Made by a program: the position numbers and the translations under genes. Below, in pieces: positions 11,346 to 21,244 of a stretch of DNA of 64,000 bases (its first letter is position 1; every line of letters begins with the position of its first letter). Source of the stretch: Alistipes sp. Its GTDB lineage: Bacteria; Bacteroidota; Bacteroidia; Bacteroidales; Rikenellaceae. Under the pieces are notes generated by a model that saw only the letters and a program-made list of their open reading frames with translations, was not told the DNA's origin and made no database searches. The stretch spans positions 1 through 64,000 of the forward strand of contig JAFZFX010000047.1 in NCBI GenBank assembly GCA_017555695.1. The letters are read 5' to 3'.

Positions 11346-11381
11346 AAAAAGGGCCCGCCAAGAAAAATCTATGGCGGACCC
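11346..11381 (-). terminator. Rho-independent terminator after the AraC regulator
   Basis: On the minus strand a 10-bp stem with one mismatch (GGGTCCGCCA / TGGCGGGCCC) is followed by five T. It separates the regulator gene from the glycosidase operon, so the operon needs its own promoter. Confidence 0.8.
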
Positions 11382-11402
11382 TATATTGTTTAGCAAAGTT
11401 CA

Positions 11403-12290
11403 CTACCCTATTCGGCGATACTCCTTGGGCGAAAGACCTGCTCGGCGTTTGAAATATTTACCAAAGAAGGTCTGCGACGGGAAATTCAGATAGTCACTAA
11501 TCTGTTGGATGGTCATATTGGTACTCTTGAGCAGTGCGCGAGCCTCCAACACCACATAACGCTCAATCCAGTCGGCCGCTGACGAGCCCGTGCGCTCTTT
11601 GACAGCACGCGAAAGGTAGCGTGGTGTAATGCAGAGTTCATCGGCGTAGAACTTGAGTTGGCGCTCGCTACGGAAGTTAGCCTTCACCAATTCGAAGAAC
11701 TTGCGCGAGAGGTGGTCGGCGCTGGAACTGACTGAGTCGGTATCGTTGATTCGGCGCAACTTGTCCGACGAGTAGAATATAGCCATTATGATGTGCTGCA
11801 CGACCTGAATTCGGTAGGGATTGCGGTCATCGCGCATAATATGTTGCAGAGCCTTGACAAAATACTCAATCTCGTGTAACTGAGATGGTTCTATGCGCTC
11901 AATAATATCGAACTTCACGCCTGGCTGCAACGACACCGAGCCGTTGATAAAGACGGCCAGCGACTCAACAAAACGGGTGGACATCATCAAGATATGGGCA
12001 TCGAAATCGTCGCTAATCTCATCAATCGAGACTATCTGTCCAGGCATAATGCGTATGGAGTTGCATGGCGACGAGAGTTTATAATCGACCATATCGACCT
12101 TGAACTTTATGCTGCCCGAGAACTGAAAAAGCATCAATATAAAATCCATCTTGTGTGGCGACTGCAGAGGCTTAAGATTTACCTTACCTTTCACCACATC
12201 GGAGTAGGAAAAGAGCGATATCTCACCAGGTATGGTAGCTACACCCTCCATTCGGTCCACATCCGACATCCAATCATAATAGTGTATCAT
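11403..12290 (-). CDS. AraC family transcriptional regulator
   Basis: A 295-residue protein with an N-terminal sensor-like domain (about 1-185) and a C-terminal AraC-type double helix-turn-helix. The second helix-turn-helix includes ISDYLNFPSQTFFGKYFKR and the GLSPKEYRR ending typical of the family. It is transcribed in the same direction as the downstream glycosidase operon, and control of that operon is inferred from position only. The regulator gene has a complete TTG-N19-TACTTTTG promoter. Confidence 0.9.
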   Translation of the reverse strand: MIHYYDWMSDVDRMEGVATIPGEISLFSYSDVVKGKVNLKPLQSPHKMDFILMLFQFSGSIKFKVDMVDYKLSSPCNSIRIMPGQIVSIDEISDDFDAHILMMSTRFVESLAVFINGSVSLQPGVKFDIIERIEPSQLHEIEYFVKALQHIMRDDRNPYRIQVVQHIIMAIFYSSDKLRRINDTDSVSSSADHLSRKFFELVKANFRSERQLKFYADELCITPRYLSRAVKERTGSSAADWIERYVVLEARALLKSTNMTIQQISDYLNFPSQTFFGKYFKRRAGLSPKEYRRIG

Positions 12291-12333
12291 CTTGTAATAG
12301 TTAAATTATACATTCAAAAAACTTATGTACCAG

Positions 12334-12363
12334 CAAAAGTAATAATATATGCCCGATTTACAA
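12334..12363 (-). promoter_or_regulatory. Promoter of the AraC regulator
   Basis: On the minus strand TTG (12361-12363) and TACTTTTG (12334-12341) are separated by 19 bp, a full match to the Bacteroidota -33/-7 promoter. The predicted leader is about 40 nt. Confidence 0.75.
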
Positions 12364-12515
12364 TATTAAGTGTACTTTTAGACCAAAAGCCCCATACTTA
12401 ATTCAAATTGCGATTCGGCGGGCGCGGTGCCGATATGCGACCCGAAGGCGGGGCAGTATATTTTGCTGGATGCTATGCTTTACGAAGTAAATAACGAGAT
12501 TGGTTATATTTTTAG

Positions 12516-12523
12516 TATCTTTG
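12516..12523 (+). promoter_or_regulatory. -7 promoter element of the MATE/ricT/gldH/trmB unit
   Basis: TATCTTTG matches TAnnTTTG exactly, 29 bp before the MATE start codon. A TTG lies only 13 bp upstream, so a normal -33 box is not assigned. Confidence 0.6.
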
Positions 12524-12552
12524 CGGCACTTTTTAACGACTTTTAGCTAAGT

Positions 12553-13950
12553 ATGAAATTCTGGTCACGATATAAGGATTATTACAAGGAGAATTTTCGA
12601 CTCGCCCTGCCCGTTATTTTGTCACAAATTGGACAGATAACCGTACAGTTGGCCGACACGGCTATGGTAGGCCGATATGGAGGCGACGACCCCACACCTA
12701 TGGCGGCGGTATCGTATGCATCGAGCCTATTTTTCATTGTATTCATCACCGTAATGGGAGTTACATTTGGTCTTACGCCTCTGGTTGGCGAACACTACGC
12801 CCGAGGTAACAAGGCTCACGCAACCAAACTGTTGAAGAACGGCGCCGTGCTGTTTACCACACTGAGCATCCTCACCACAATGCTGCTTATCGCCATACGA
12901 CCGCTGTTTGGCCTGATGAGCAAATGGATGATTGCAACAGGTAGCGACTCCTCAATCAACGAGGTAGTGGATATGGCTCTGCCGTACTACGATATGATGA
13001 CCTGGAGCCTTATCCCCGTGATGATTTGGGGTACGGTCAAGCAGTTCTTAGAAGGCATAGGCAACACACGCATTGCGATGGTTACAATCATTTCGTCCAA
13101 CGCACTGAATATCTTTCTAAACTGGATATTCATCTTCGGCAAATTCGGCATCGAGCCGATGGGTGCCGTAGGTGCTGGACTGGCCACACTCATTGCGCGC
13201 ATCGTGCAGTGCATAATGCTGGTGTCATACTTCGTATATGCTCCGAAATTCAAGGAGTACACAACAAAACTATTCGCCAAGTCGCGCATCAGCCTGAATG
13301 CTATGCGTGAGATTCTGAAGGTGGGCACACCCATTGCGTTCCAGATGTCGATGGAGGCGAGCGCCTTCGTAGTGGCGGGAATTATGGTTTTGGCCTTTGG
13401 TGCACACTCGGCGAGTGCATATCAGATTGGAGTGAACACGATGAATGTATCATTTATGATTGTCATCGCCATCGGCTCGGCCACTACCATCCTCTGCTCG
13501 CACATCTACGGACGACGCGACTTCGGCCGCCTGCGTAACACGATAAATGCCGCCTACCAGATGGGCTTGGCGTGGAATATTACGGTAGCAGTGCTTTATG
13601 TGATATTCCGATACGACATTCCAACGCTCTTTACATCGAATCAAGAGGTTATAAACATTACGGCCAATATGCTTATTTTCATCGCTTTGTTCCAGGTATC
13701 GGACTGCCTGCAGGCGATATCTATCAGCATTATGCGAGGCTTGCAGGATGTGAAGGCGCTGATGCCGATTGTCTTGATTTCGTACATAGTGCTGAATATA
13801 CCCATCGGCTATCTGCTGGCCTTCAAGTGTGGGCTGGAGTCGATAGGTTTGATTATAGGTTTTATCGTGGGATTATCGTGCGCTGCACTGCTGACCATCC
13901 TTCGTGTACGCCGTGATGTAAAACAAATGGAGACACAGGGTATAAATTAA
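12553..13950 (+). CDS. MATE family multidrug/cation antiporter
   Basis: A 465-residue inner-membrane protein with about twelve predicted transmembrane helices in two similar halves. Family features include the opening LALPVILSQIGQITVQLADTAMVGRYG and the central FLEGIGNTRIAM segment. Family members exchange Na+ or H+ for organic cations or metabolites. It is the first gene of a plus-strand unit with ricT 35 bp downstream; the substrate cannot be read from sequence. Confidence 0.92.
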   Translation: MKFWSRYKDYYKENFRLALPVILSQIGQITVQLADTAMVGRYGGDDPTPMAAVSYASSLFFIVFITVMGVTFGLTPLVGEHYARGNKAHATKLLKNGAVLFTTLSILTTMLLIAIRPLFGLMSKWMIATGSDSSINEVVDMALPYYDMMTWSLIPVMIWGTVKQFLEGIGNTRIAMVTIISSNALNIFLNWIFIFGKFGIEPMGAVGAGLATLIARIVQCIMLVSYFVYAPKFKEYTTKLFAKSRISLNAMREILKVGTPIAFQMSMEASAFVVAGIMVLAFGAHSASAYQIGVNTMNVSFMIVIAIGSATTILCSHIYGRRDFGRLRNTINAAYQMGLAWNITVAVLYVIFRYDIPTLFTSNQEVINITANMLIFIALFQVSDCLQAISISIMRGLQDVKALMPIVLISYIVLNIPIGYLLAFKCGLESIGLIIGFIVGLSCAALLTILRVRRDVKQMETQGIN

Positions 13951-13985
13951 AAATTTTTTCTTACCTTTACAAAAATTTTGCATCA

Positions 13986-15449
13986 ATGAGCGACAATAAT
14001 AATTGTTCAAAAAAACATATAATTGAGCCCGGCCGTGGATTTGAGGTCTGCGATTGTGGCGAGGAATTAACCGTAACGCCCGTAGAGGGTTGTTACAAAC
14101 TACACGAGACACCGTGGCTGGAGGAGTATCCTGAGAATATTCCGACCGACATATTCGAGGTGCGTTTCAAGAATACGCGCCGCTCGTACTACCGCAATGT
14201 AAACAATCTGCCGCTGAAGCGTGGCGACATCGTAGCCGTTGAGGCTTCGCCTGGTCACGATATCGGTATCATCTCGCTGACGGGCGATATGGTAGCCAAG
14301 CAGATTAAGAGAGTGGGGTTCACACCCTTCAATGGCGAGTACAAGAAGATTTACCGCAAAGCCAAACCCTACGACATCGAGCGTTGGCAGGAGGCCATTG
14401 CGTTGGAGCACGACACAATGATTCAGTCGCGCCAGATTGCAGCCGAGATGGGTCTGGATATGAAGATTGGCGATGTAGAGTATCAGGGCGACAAGATTAA
14501 GGCCATATTCTACTACATTGCCGAGGGTCGTGTGGACTTCCGTGAGCTTATCAAGGTATTTGCCGAGCGTTTCCATATCCGCATCGAGATGAAGCAGATT
14601 GGTGCGCGTCAGGAGGCGGGCCGCATCGGCGGCATTGGCGCTTGTGGCCGTGAGTTGTGCTGTGCGTCGTGGATTTCGAGCTTCTCGAGCGTGACGACAA
14701 ACGCAGCCCGCGTGCAGGATATATCGCTTAACCCGTTGAAGTTGGCAGGCCAGTGTTCAAAACTCAAGTGCTGCTTGATGTACGAATACGATGTGTATGC
14801 CGATGCTCGACAGACTCTGCCTCGCGTGCGTGAGCCGCTGCAGGCAATGGATGGCGAGTACTTCCTCGTGAAGACCGACATTCTGGGTCGCACAATGTCA
14901 TTCAGCAGTAGCAAAGATGCTATGGTGAATGTGGTGACTATACCCGTCGAGCGTGTACGCGAGATTCTGGCAATGAACCGTGCTGGCAAGAAGGTGGAGT
15001 CACTCATCGACAAGGATAGCATCGTAGAGATTGAGGAGCCGACATTCCGCACCGAAGAGGATAGCATCACACGCTTCGATAACCAGAACAAGCGTCGTCG
15101 CAACAACCGCAAGGGCAACAATAAGGATCAGCGCCCGCAAAAGGGTCAGAGAGGTCCCAAGCCTCAGGGTGGTGCAAAGCCCCAGGCTGAGGGTCAGGCA
15201 GAGAGTGTAGCACCTGCAAATGTGGCGGAGAAGCCCCAGCGCGAGCCGAGAGAGAATCGCGAGAATCGTGAGCCAAGAGAGGGTCGCGAGCAGCGTCGTG
15301 GCCGTCGTGACAACCGTGACCGCCGCAACAACCGCGACAATCGTGACCGCAGAGATAATGCCAATGGTGAGGGTCGCCACAACGCAAAGGATAACGCCCG
15401 TCCGCACAGAAACAACAATGCTGGCGGAGAGAAGGAGAGCAACAATTAA
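13986..15449 (+). CDS. ricT: RicT/YaaT-like PSP1 domain protein with basic disordered tail
   Basis: A 487-residue cytoplasmic protein. Residues about 50-330 form the PSP1/RicT core with the Cys-rich iron-sulfur-ligand pattern seen in RicT (CGRELCC and, further on, CSKLKCC), plus an N-terminal CDCG. In Bacillus RicT belongs to the Ric complex acting with RNase Y; that role is not shown for Bacteroidota. From about residue 365 the tail is low-complexity, with runs of Arg, Asn, Asp, Gly and Glu including repeated NRDNRD-type units, likely disordered and RNA-binding. It precedes gldH and trmB on the same strand. Confidence 0.87.
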   Translation: MSDNNNCSKKHIIEPGRGFEVCDCGEELTVTPVEGCYKLHETPWLEEYPENIPTDIFEVRFKNTRRSYYRNVNNLPLKRGDIVAVEASPGHDIGIISLTGDMVAKQIKRVGFTPFNGEYKKIYRKAKPYDIERWQEAIALEHDTMIQSRQIAAEMGLDMKIGDVEYQGDKIKAIFYYIAEGRVDFRELIKVFAERFHIRIEMKQIGARQEAGRIGGIGACGRELCCASWISSFSSVTTNAARVQDISLNPLKLAGQCSKLKCCLMYEYDVYADARQTLPRVREPLQAMDGEYFLVKTDILGRTMSFSSSKDAMVNVVTIPVERVREILAMNRAGKKVESLIDKDSIVEIEEPTFRTEEDSITRFDNQNKRRRNNRKGNNKDQRPQKGQRGPKPQGGAKPQAEGQAESVAPANVAEKPQREPRENRENREPREGREQRRGRRDNRDRRNNRDNRDRRDNANGEGRHNAKDNARPHRNNNAGGEKESNN

Positions 15450-15481
15450 GTAAACAAAGGCCATCCCTCTTCAGGTTGAGT

Positions 15482-15949
15482 ATGCTCCGAATTGCACAGA
15501 AATATACCACTAAAGTCGTGCGACTGATGCTTTGCGGCCTCGTCGCACTGCTTTGTGTGCAGTGCAGCAAGACTGAACTGATGGTGGCAATGACCGATGT
15601 GAATGTCCGTTCGTGGAGCGACGAGGCTACGATTGAGCACGAAAACAAGGATACATCGAACCAATACGACCTCGACATCGTGCTACACATCAACGACCGC
15701 TTTGCGGCAAACGAGGTAGAGTTGGAGATTACGATGCTTTCGCCCGACTCGTTGCGATGCACCGAGCAGGTTACAATCAGCGTGAACAGCCAGCGACCCG
15801 ATGTGCCGACAGCACAAGCCGCAGACATCACACTACCCTACCGTCGCGACACAAAACTCTCGAGCAAGGGTAACTATATATTCCGCATCAAGCCCCTAAA
15901 GCCAATCGTTGGCGTAGAGGCTGCAGGAGTACATTTTCAAGCACAATAA
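15482..15949 (+). CDS. gldH: Gliding motility lipoprotein GldH-like
   Basis: A 155-residue predicted lipoprotein with a basic start, a hydrophobic core and Cys in the LLCVQCSK segment, followed by a beta-rich domain (VRSWSDEATIEHEN onward) and a C-terminal VGVEAAGVHF segment similar to GldH. GldH is needed for gliding in Flavobacterium, but homologues occur in many non-gliding Bacteroidales, so motility is not implied. ATG at 15482 is used in preference to the in-frame TTG at 15476. It follows ricT by 32 bp and precedes trmB by 14 bp. Confidence 0.8.
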   Translation: MLRIAQKYTTKVVRLMLCGLVALLCVQCSKTELMVAMTDVNVRSWSDEATIEHENKDTSNQYDLDIVLHINDRFAANEVELEITMLSPDSLRCTEQVTISVNSQRPDVPTAQAADITLPYRRDTKLSSKGNYIFRIKPLKPIVGVEAAGVHFQAQ

Positions 15950-15963
15950 ACCAATTTACAGCA

Positions 15964-16722
15964 GTGGGAAAAGATAAACTTAAACGATTTGCCGAAAACC
16001 TTACTTTCAGATGTATGGTACAGCCTGAATTTGAGGATATTTTTCATAAGGACCACCCCTTGAAGGGGAATTGGCACCGCGACTTCTTCAAGAACGACAA
16101 CCCCATCATCCTTGAGCTGGGATGCGGTAAGGGAGAGTACACCATAGCACTCGCCGAGCGTAACCCAGAGGCCAACTACATCGGTGTGGACATCAAGGGA
16201 GCGCGTATGTGGCGTGGAGCAAAGACTGCAACCGAGAATGGAATGACGAATGTAGGATTCCTGCGTACTCGCATCGAGTTTATCAACTCGTTCTTTGCAG
16301 AGGGCGAGGTGGCAGAGATTTGGATTACATTCCCCGACCCGCAGCTCAAGACTCGCCGTGCGAAGAAGCGCCTCACATCGCCCATCTTCCTGGAGTACTA
16401 TGCGCAGTTCCTGGCGGCAGACGGATGGATTAACCTAAAGACCGACTCACAGCACCTCTATGGCTACACAAACGAGGTTGTAAAGCACTTCGACCTGCCC
16501 TGCGAGGCATCGAACAACGACATCTACGGTAGCGGATATGCTGACGCAGACCTCTCGGTAAAGACCGCCTACGAGACAAAGTTCCTGCAGCGTGGACTGC
16601 CCATCACTTACACCCGTTTCTCGCTCAACGGCGGACGCGTATTCCCGATGTTTGAGTGGGAAGAGGACGAGAAGTTGGAGAAGGACAACGAGGAGGCACG
16701 CATCGGCATCAGCAAGTGCTAA
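15964..16722 (+). CDS. trmB: tRNA (guanine-N7-)-methyltransferase
   Basis: Methylates G46 in the variable loop of tRNAs using S-adenosylmethionine. It is 252 residues with a Rossmann-like fold: the SAM-binding motif LELGCGKGEYT near residue 50, IGVDIKG, and the TrmB signature ITFPDPQLKTRRAKKRL. The start is GTG at 15964 (GTG GGA AAA GAT), the only start that fits the family N-terminus. It is the last gene of the plus-strand unit, followed by a terminator hairpin at 16804. Confidence 0.94.
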   Translation: MGKDKLKRFAENLTFRCMVQPEFEDIFHKDHPLKGNWHRDFFKNDNPIILELGCGKGEYTIALAERNPEANYIGVDIKGARMWRGAKTATENGMTNVGFLRTRIEFINSFFAEGEVAEIWITFPDPQLKTRRAKKRLTSPIFLEYYAQFLAADGWINLKTDSQHLYGYTNEVVKHFDLPCEASNNDIYGSGYADADLSVKTAYETKFLQRGLPITYTRFSLNGGRVFPMFEWEEDEKLEKDNEEARIGISKC

Positions 16723-16803
16723 AGAGAGGCTAACCTGAGGACACGAAAGCAACAAAGACTACGGAGCGGAAGTAACACAGGCTACGGAAGTCCCAAATAT
16801 AGA

Positions 16804-16834
16804 AGCCCATCATACTCAAAGTATGGTGGGCTTT
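16804..16834 (+). terminator. Terminator after trmB
   Basis: A 13-bp stem with a single G-T pair (AGCCCATCATACT / AGTATGGTGGGCT, 3-nt loop) is followed by a T-rich stretch, about 80 bp after the trmB stop. Confidence 0.75.
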
Positions 16835-16886
16835 ATTTATGTCCAAAACCATATCCATCACCATACTGCACAGAACGGCACGGCAC

Positions 16887-16925
16887 AAAAAAAACACCCG
16901 CCAGAGAATAATCTGGCGGGTGTTT
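16887..16925 (-). terminator. Terminator after the TPR protein gene
   Basis: A perfect 14-bp stem (AAACACCCGCCAGA / TCTGGCGGGTGTTT, 6-nt loop) is followed on the minus strand by eight T, 26 bp after the stop of the TPR gene. The symmetry allows bidirectional use. Confidence 0.88.
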
Positions 16926-16950
16926 CTATTATTTGGTTACGAGCCGAAGA

Positions 16951-18330
16951 TTAGTTGTTACCCTTCAACTCCTGGTAAGCCTTGTTGTACTTCTCGTACT
17001 TGGGCATCATACCCTCCTCGTCACGGAGCTTGAAGGTAACCTCCTTAGCCAACTCAACATTACGCAAGTCCTTGGGGTTAAGCTCGTATGACTTCTCGAG
17101 GTAAGGAATAGCGGCGCGGTAAACACCCTTAACCTTCTCCTGATCCTCCTTGAACTCGGCGTTGCTCTTATAGTCCTTCTTGTTGATCTCGTCATTCATA
17201 GCATCAGCCTGAACGAGGTAAAAGTAACCAATAAAGAACTGAACCTGTGCATCCTTGGGATCGAGCTCTGCGACCTTCTTGAACGATACGATACTCTCCT
17301 CGTAGTTCTTAAGGCTGAAGAAGATACGGCCACGGCCATACCACATATCGCGGTTCTTGGGGTCACGCTGCAAAGCAGCATCAACCATATTGATCAACTC
17401 GCTGGGGTCACCCAATGAGCCGCTGTCAGCAGAAGTGTAGATGTTGATAAGACCCTCAACGATCTTGTCGTTCTTTGGGAACTTAGCCAAACCCTCCATC
17501 AAGAGCTGCTTTGCACGCTGGAGGTTAGCTACGCGTACTGAAGAGTCAGTCTGACCGTAGTAGCAGTGGTAGAGGTAGAAGTAGATATCACCAACCTCGT
17601 CAGCATAACCAGCAGCCAAAGCCTTGTTCAAAACCATAGCACCCTTAACATAAGAAGCCTGGTTGTTGTTAGTCTGTGCATCAACTACATAGAGGAAACC
17701 TGCGTAGTAGAGGTACTGGTAGTTCTGAATACCTGTGAAACCAGGAGCCTCCTGAACTGTGAAAGCCTTAGCGTAGCTATCAGCAGCCAAAGCGTTAAGA
17801 CCAGCATCCATTGAAACACTTGCGTTCTGGTTGAGGTAGTTCTCCAACATAGTCAAACCCTGAGCAACGGGCTCCTGCATCTTCTTTGCATCCAACTCGA
17901 GAGCCTTGTTGTATGAGCTGATGATAACGGGAACCAAATCCTTGTCGCTAACCTGCTGTGTCATAACCCAAGTAGCAACCTTGTTATCAGCGCCAACATA
18001 GAGCTTCAACCAGGGGTAGATGTGCTCTGTGTAAGCCTTACCGTTGAGAACAACATTAGCAGCCGATGACTCGGGCTTACCGATGTTAATCATAGCCTCC
18101 TCGAAGGGCATACCTACGAAGATGTCCTTAGTAGGAGCCGACAATGCGTTGTAGGTCTCCTGTGCGTGCTTGAGCCAAGTTGCAGCCTTTGCAGCCTTCT
18201 TCGCATCAGCAATAGTAGCATCAGCCTTTGCCAACTTTGATGTGAGAGCGTCCTTGTTTACTCTCTGTGCATTTGCCATTGGTGCAGCCATAAACGATAT
18301 AGCCAACACCGCGAAAATTAATCTTTTCAT
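16951..18330 (-). CDS. Secreted TPR repeat protein
   Basis: A 459-residue protein with a signal peptide ending near MANAQ, so probably periplasmic or outer-membrane associated. The N-terminal part is rich in Ala and Lys (coiled-coil-like). The C-terminal half carries several tetratricopeptide repeats, for example around RDMWYGRGRIFFSLKNYEESIVSF and AIPYLEKSYELNPKD. Strongly biased codon choice suggests high expression. It lies 65 bp downstream of gyrA on the same strand. Exact role unknown. Confidence 0.82.
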   Translation of the reverse strand: MKRLIFAVLAISFMAAPMANAQRVNKDALTSKLAKADATIADAKKAAKAATWLKHAQETYNALSAPTKDIFVGMPFEEAMINIGKPESSAANVVLNGKAYTEHIYPWLKLYVGADNKVATWVMTQQVSDKDLVPVIISSYNKALELDAKKMQEPVAQGLTMLENYLNQNASVSMDAGLNALAADSYAKAFTVQEAPGFTGIQNYQYLYYAGFLYVVDAQTNNNQASYVKGAMVLNKALAAGYADEVGDIYFYLYHCYYGQTDSSVRVANLQRAKQLLMEGLAKFPKNDKIVEGLINIYTSADSGSLGDPSELINMVDAALQRDPKNRDMWYGRGRIFFSLKNYEESIVSFKKVAELDPKDAQVQFFIGYFYLVQADAMNDEINKKDYKSNAEFKEDQEKVKGVYRAAIPYLEKSYELNPKDLRNVELAKEVTFKLRDEEGMMPKYEKYNKAYQELKGNN

Positions 18331-18395
18331 AGCCTTAATTTCATTAAATGAAAAATGTGTTTATTACTTGTATTTAATTGTTTCGTGTCTTTACA

Positions 18396-20975
18396 CTATT
18401 CTGCCGACGGAGTAGTCTCTGCGCCACCCTCTACAACTGCAGCCTGTGCCACGGCCTCGGTCTGTGCGCCTGCCTCAGCATCCTGAGCCAAAGCCTCATC
18501 CTCGTTCTCGTTAGCAGGAACAGCCATCACTGAAGCGATAGCATCGCCCTCGCGGAGGTTGATGATACGCACACCCTGCGTAGCACGACCCGCCAGACGA
18601 ATCTGACTAACCTCGGTACGGATGGTTACACCCGAACGGTTGATAATCATCAAATCGTTATCGTCGGTAACGGCCTGGATTGATACCAGATTACCTGTCT
18701 TATCGGTGATATTGATTGTCTTGACACCCTTACCGCCACGGTTGGTGATACGGTACTCATCGAGGTCGGTACGCTTACCGTAACCGTTCTCAGAGAGAAC
18801 CAATACATCCTGAGTTGAGTCGGGCTCGATACAAATCATACCTACAACCTCGTCACCCTCATCGAGTGCGATACCGCGAACACCAGCACCTACACGACCG
18901 ATAGGACGAACAGTCTCCTCGTTGAAGCGGATAGCCTTACCGCCACGAGCAGCAATCATCACCTCTGCCTTACCGCTGGTAATCTTAGCCTCGATAAGCT
19001 GGTCGCCCTCGCGGATAACGATAGCGTTCACACCATTCTGACGAGGACGAGAGTATGCCTCCAACTTAGTCTTCTTGATGACACCCTCGCGAGTACACAT
19101 CACGATGTAGTTGTTGTTGATATAGTCGGCATCGTTCAGGTTCTTGGTGTTGATATATGCGCGTACCTTGTCGTCAGCCTCAATCTGGATGACATTCTGG
19201 ATTGCACGACCCTTCGAAGTACGAGTACCCTCGGGAATCTGGTAAACCTTCAACCAGTAGCAACGGCCCTTCTCGGTGAAGAACATCATTGTGTTGTGCA
19301 TTGAGGCTACATAGATATGCTCGATGAAGTCCTCGTCGCGTGTAGCGCTACCCTTAACGCCTACGCCGCCACGGTTCTGTGTGCGGTACTCGGCCAGAGG
19401 TGTACGCTTGATGTAGCCCATATGCGAGATGGTGATAACCATATCGTCGTCGGCGTAGAAGTCCTCGGGATTGAACTCCTCTGAAGAGTATACAATCTCG
19501 GTGCGGCGCTCGTCGCCATACTTGGCCTTGATCTCCTGCAACTCGTCCTTGATAATCTGCATCTGCATATCTTCGCTTGCCAATACCTCGTTGAAGTAGG
19601 CAATCTGACGCTCCAACTCTGCGTGCTCGTTCTCCAGCTTCTCGCGCTCGAGACCAGTAAGCTGACGCAGACGCATCTCGACAATAGCTGTAGACTGGAT
19701 CTCGCTCAAGCCAAAACGCTCCTGCAAAGTCTTCTTCGCGATATCGGTGCTGCGTGACTGCTTGATGATCTGGATAATCTCGTCGATGTTATCCTGTGCG
19801 ATAAGCAAGCCCTTAACGATGTGCATACGCTCCTGCGCCTTCTTCAAGTCGAAACGAGTACGACGCACAATCACATCGTGACGGTGAGCCACAAAGTTGG
19901 CAATCAAATCCTTCAAGTTAAGCAACATCGGACGGCCATTGACCAGAGCGATATTATTAACTGCAAACGAAGTCTGCAACTGTGTATTCTTGAAGAGCGT
20001 GTTCAGCACAACATTAGCCGATGCATCGCGCTTGATTTCGATGGCGATACGAGTACCCTGGCGGTCACTCTCATCGTTGATGTGAGAGATACCCTCCAAC
20101 TTCTTCTCGTTTACCATCTCGCCGATGCGCTTAATCATATCGGCCTTATTGACCATATAGGGAATCTCGGTAACGACGATTGTCTCATGGCCAGTAGAGC
20201 TGGTCTCGATGTCGGCCTTAGCACGCATCATAATACGGCCACGACCAGTGAGCAACGCCTCCTTGACGCCCTCATATCCGTAGATAAGTGCACCTGTGGG
20301 GAAGTCGGGACCCTTGACATACTGCAACAACTCCTCGCACTCACACTCGGGGTTGTCGATATATGCACAACAGGCATCAACCACCTCACCCAAGTTGTGG
20401 GGTGCCATATTCGTAGCCATACCTACGGCGATACCGCTTGCGCCATTAACCAGCAACAACGGAATCTTGGTAGGCAACACGGTGGGCTCCTTCATTGTAT
20501 CGTCGAAGTTGGTGGTCCAATCGATAGTCTCCTTCTCGATATCGGCCATCACCTCGTCGGTAATCTTCTGCATACGAGCCTCGGTATAACGCATAGCCGC
20601 AGCAGAGTCACCGTCCATAGAACCGAAGTTACCCTGACCCTCAACCAGCGGATAGCGCATAGCCCAATCCTGAGCCATACGAACCATAGCCTCGTAAACC
20701 GAGCTATCGCCGTGGGGGTGGAACTTACCCAACACATCACCCACGATACGGGCTGACTTACGGGTAGGTTTATCAGAATACAGATTCAGCTCGGCGCTCA
20801 TATCGTACAGAATACGACGATGTACGGGTTTCAGACCATCGCGCACATCGGGCAACGCACGCGAGACGATAACCGACATCGAGTAGTCGATATATGCCGA
20901 CTTCATCTTCTCTTCGATATTGACAGGAACAATCTTACCTGTCAACTCGACACTCTTTTCTTCTTCATTCAACAT
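18396..20975 (-). CDS. gyrA: DNA gyrase subunit A
   Basis: Cuts and reseals DNA for negative supercoiling as an A2B2 complex. It is 859 residues; the catalytic tyrosine is Y130 in [10 protein letters not shown]. The quinolone-resistance region reads [12 protein letters not shown], with the Ser equivalent to E. coli S83 (S91 here) intact and Glu at the position of D87, so no resistance substitution is seen. The C-terminal pinwheel has six-blade-type repeats, including NRGGVGV and NRGGKGV, the latter resembling the GyrA box needed for DNA wrapping. The tail is Ala/Glu-rich. A complete promoter lies upstream. Confidence 0.97.
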   Translation of the reverse strand: MLNEEEKSVELTGKIVPVNIEEKMKSAYIDYSMSVIVSRALPDVRDGLKPVHRRILYDMSAELNLYSDKPTRKSARIVGDVLGKFHPHGDSSVYEAMVRMAQDWAMRYPLVEGQGNFGSMDGDSAAAMRYTEARMQKITDEVMADIEKETIDWTTNFDDTMKEPTVLPTKIPLLLVNGASGIAVGMATNMAPHNLGEVVDACCAYIDNPECECEELLQYVKGPDFPTGALIYGYEGVKEALLTGRGRIMMRAKADIETSSTGHETIVVTEIPYMVNKADMIKRIGEMVNEKKLEGISHINDESDRQGTRIAIEIKRDASANVVLNTLFKNTQLQTSFAVNNIALVNGRPMLLNLKDLIANFVAHRHDVIVRRTRFDLKKAQERMHIVKGLLIAQDNIDEIIQIIKQSRSTDIAKKTLQERFGLSEIQSTAIVEMRLRQLTGLEREKLENEHAELERQIAYFNEVLASEDMQMQIIKDELQEIKAKYGDERRTEIVYSSEEFNPEDFYADDDMVITISHMGYIKRTPLAEYRTQNRGGVGVKGSATRDEDFIEHIYVASMHNTMMFFTEKGRCYWLKVYQIPEGTRTSKGRAIQNVIQIEADDKVRAYINTKNLNDADYINNNYIVMCTREGVIKKTKLEAYSRPRQNGVNAIVIREGDQLIEAKITSGKAEVMIAARGGKAIRFNEETVRPIGRVGAGVRGIALDEGDEVVGMICIEPDSTQDVLVLSENGYGKRTDLDEYRITNRGGKGVKTINITDKTGNLVSIQAVTDDNDLMIINRSGVTIRTEVSQIRLAGRATQGVRIINLREGDAIASVMAVPANENEDEALAQDAEAGAQTEAVAQAAVVEGGAETTPSAE

Positions 20976-21025
20976 AGTCTCTATCTTTCAAAATCAGCGC
21001 TCTTTAGCGCACCTTTTTAACCAAA

Positions 21026-21056
21026 CAAAAGTAATATTTTTTTCACAAATAAGCAA
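21026..21056 (-). promoter_or_regulatory. Promoter of gyrA
   Basis: On the minus strand TTG (21054-21056), 20 bp and TACTTTTG (21026-21033) form a full Bacteroidota promoter, about 50 bp before the gyrA start. Apart from this and the terminator at 21192-21232, the 270-bp gap holds nothing recognisable. Confidence 0.75.
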
Positions 21057-21191
21057 TTTTGGAGGGCTCTTTTATGGCTTTTTTGATATTCAATGTGCAG
21101 AAAATCGTTTTTTCGGCCATTTTTAGCCGTTTTGAGGGCAAAAAATTTTTCACCCGACACCCCGTCGGGGTTTTAGCCGATATTTGGCCCT

Positions 21192-21232
21192 TAAAAACAG
21201 ACCACCCCTGCCGAAACACGGAACAGGGGTGG
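21192..21232 (-). terminator. Terminator of the ftsK/lolA unit
   Basis: On the minus strand a 9-bp GC-rich stem (CCACCCCTG at 21202-21210 pairs with CAGGGGTGG at 21224-21232) is followed within a few bases by five T, 12 bp after the lolA-like stop. Confidence 0.72.
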
Positions 21233-21244
21233 CATAAATCTATG

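Noticed and set aside
19821-20756. Long plus-strand frame opposite gyrA
   Set aside because: Antisense to the highly conserved gyrase core; product is low-complexity His/Thr-rich and resembles nothing known.
21150-21180. Hairpin CCCGAC/GTCGGG followed by GTTTT on the plus strand
   Set aside because: No plus-strand gene ends before it, and the stem is short; it is probably incidental in the gyrA-lolA gap.
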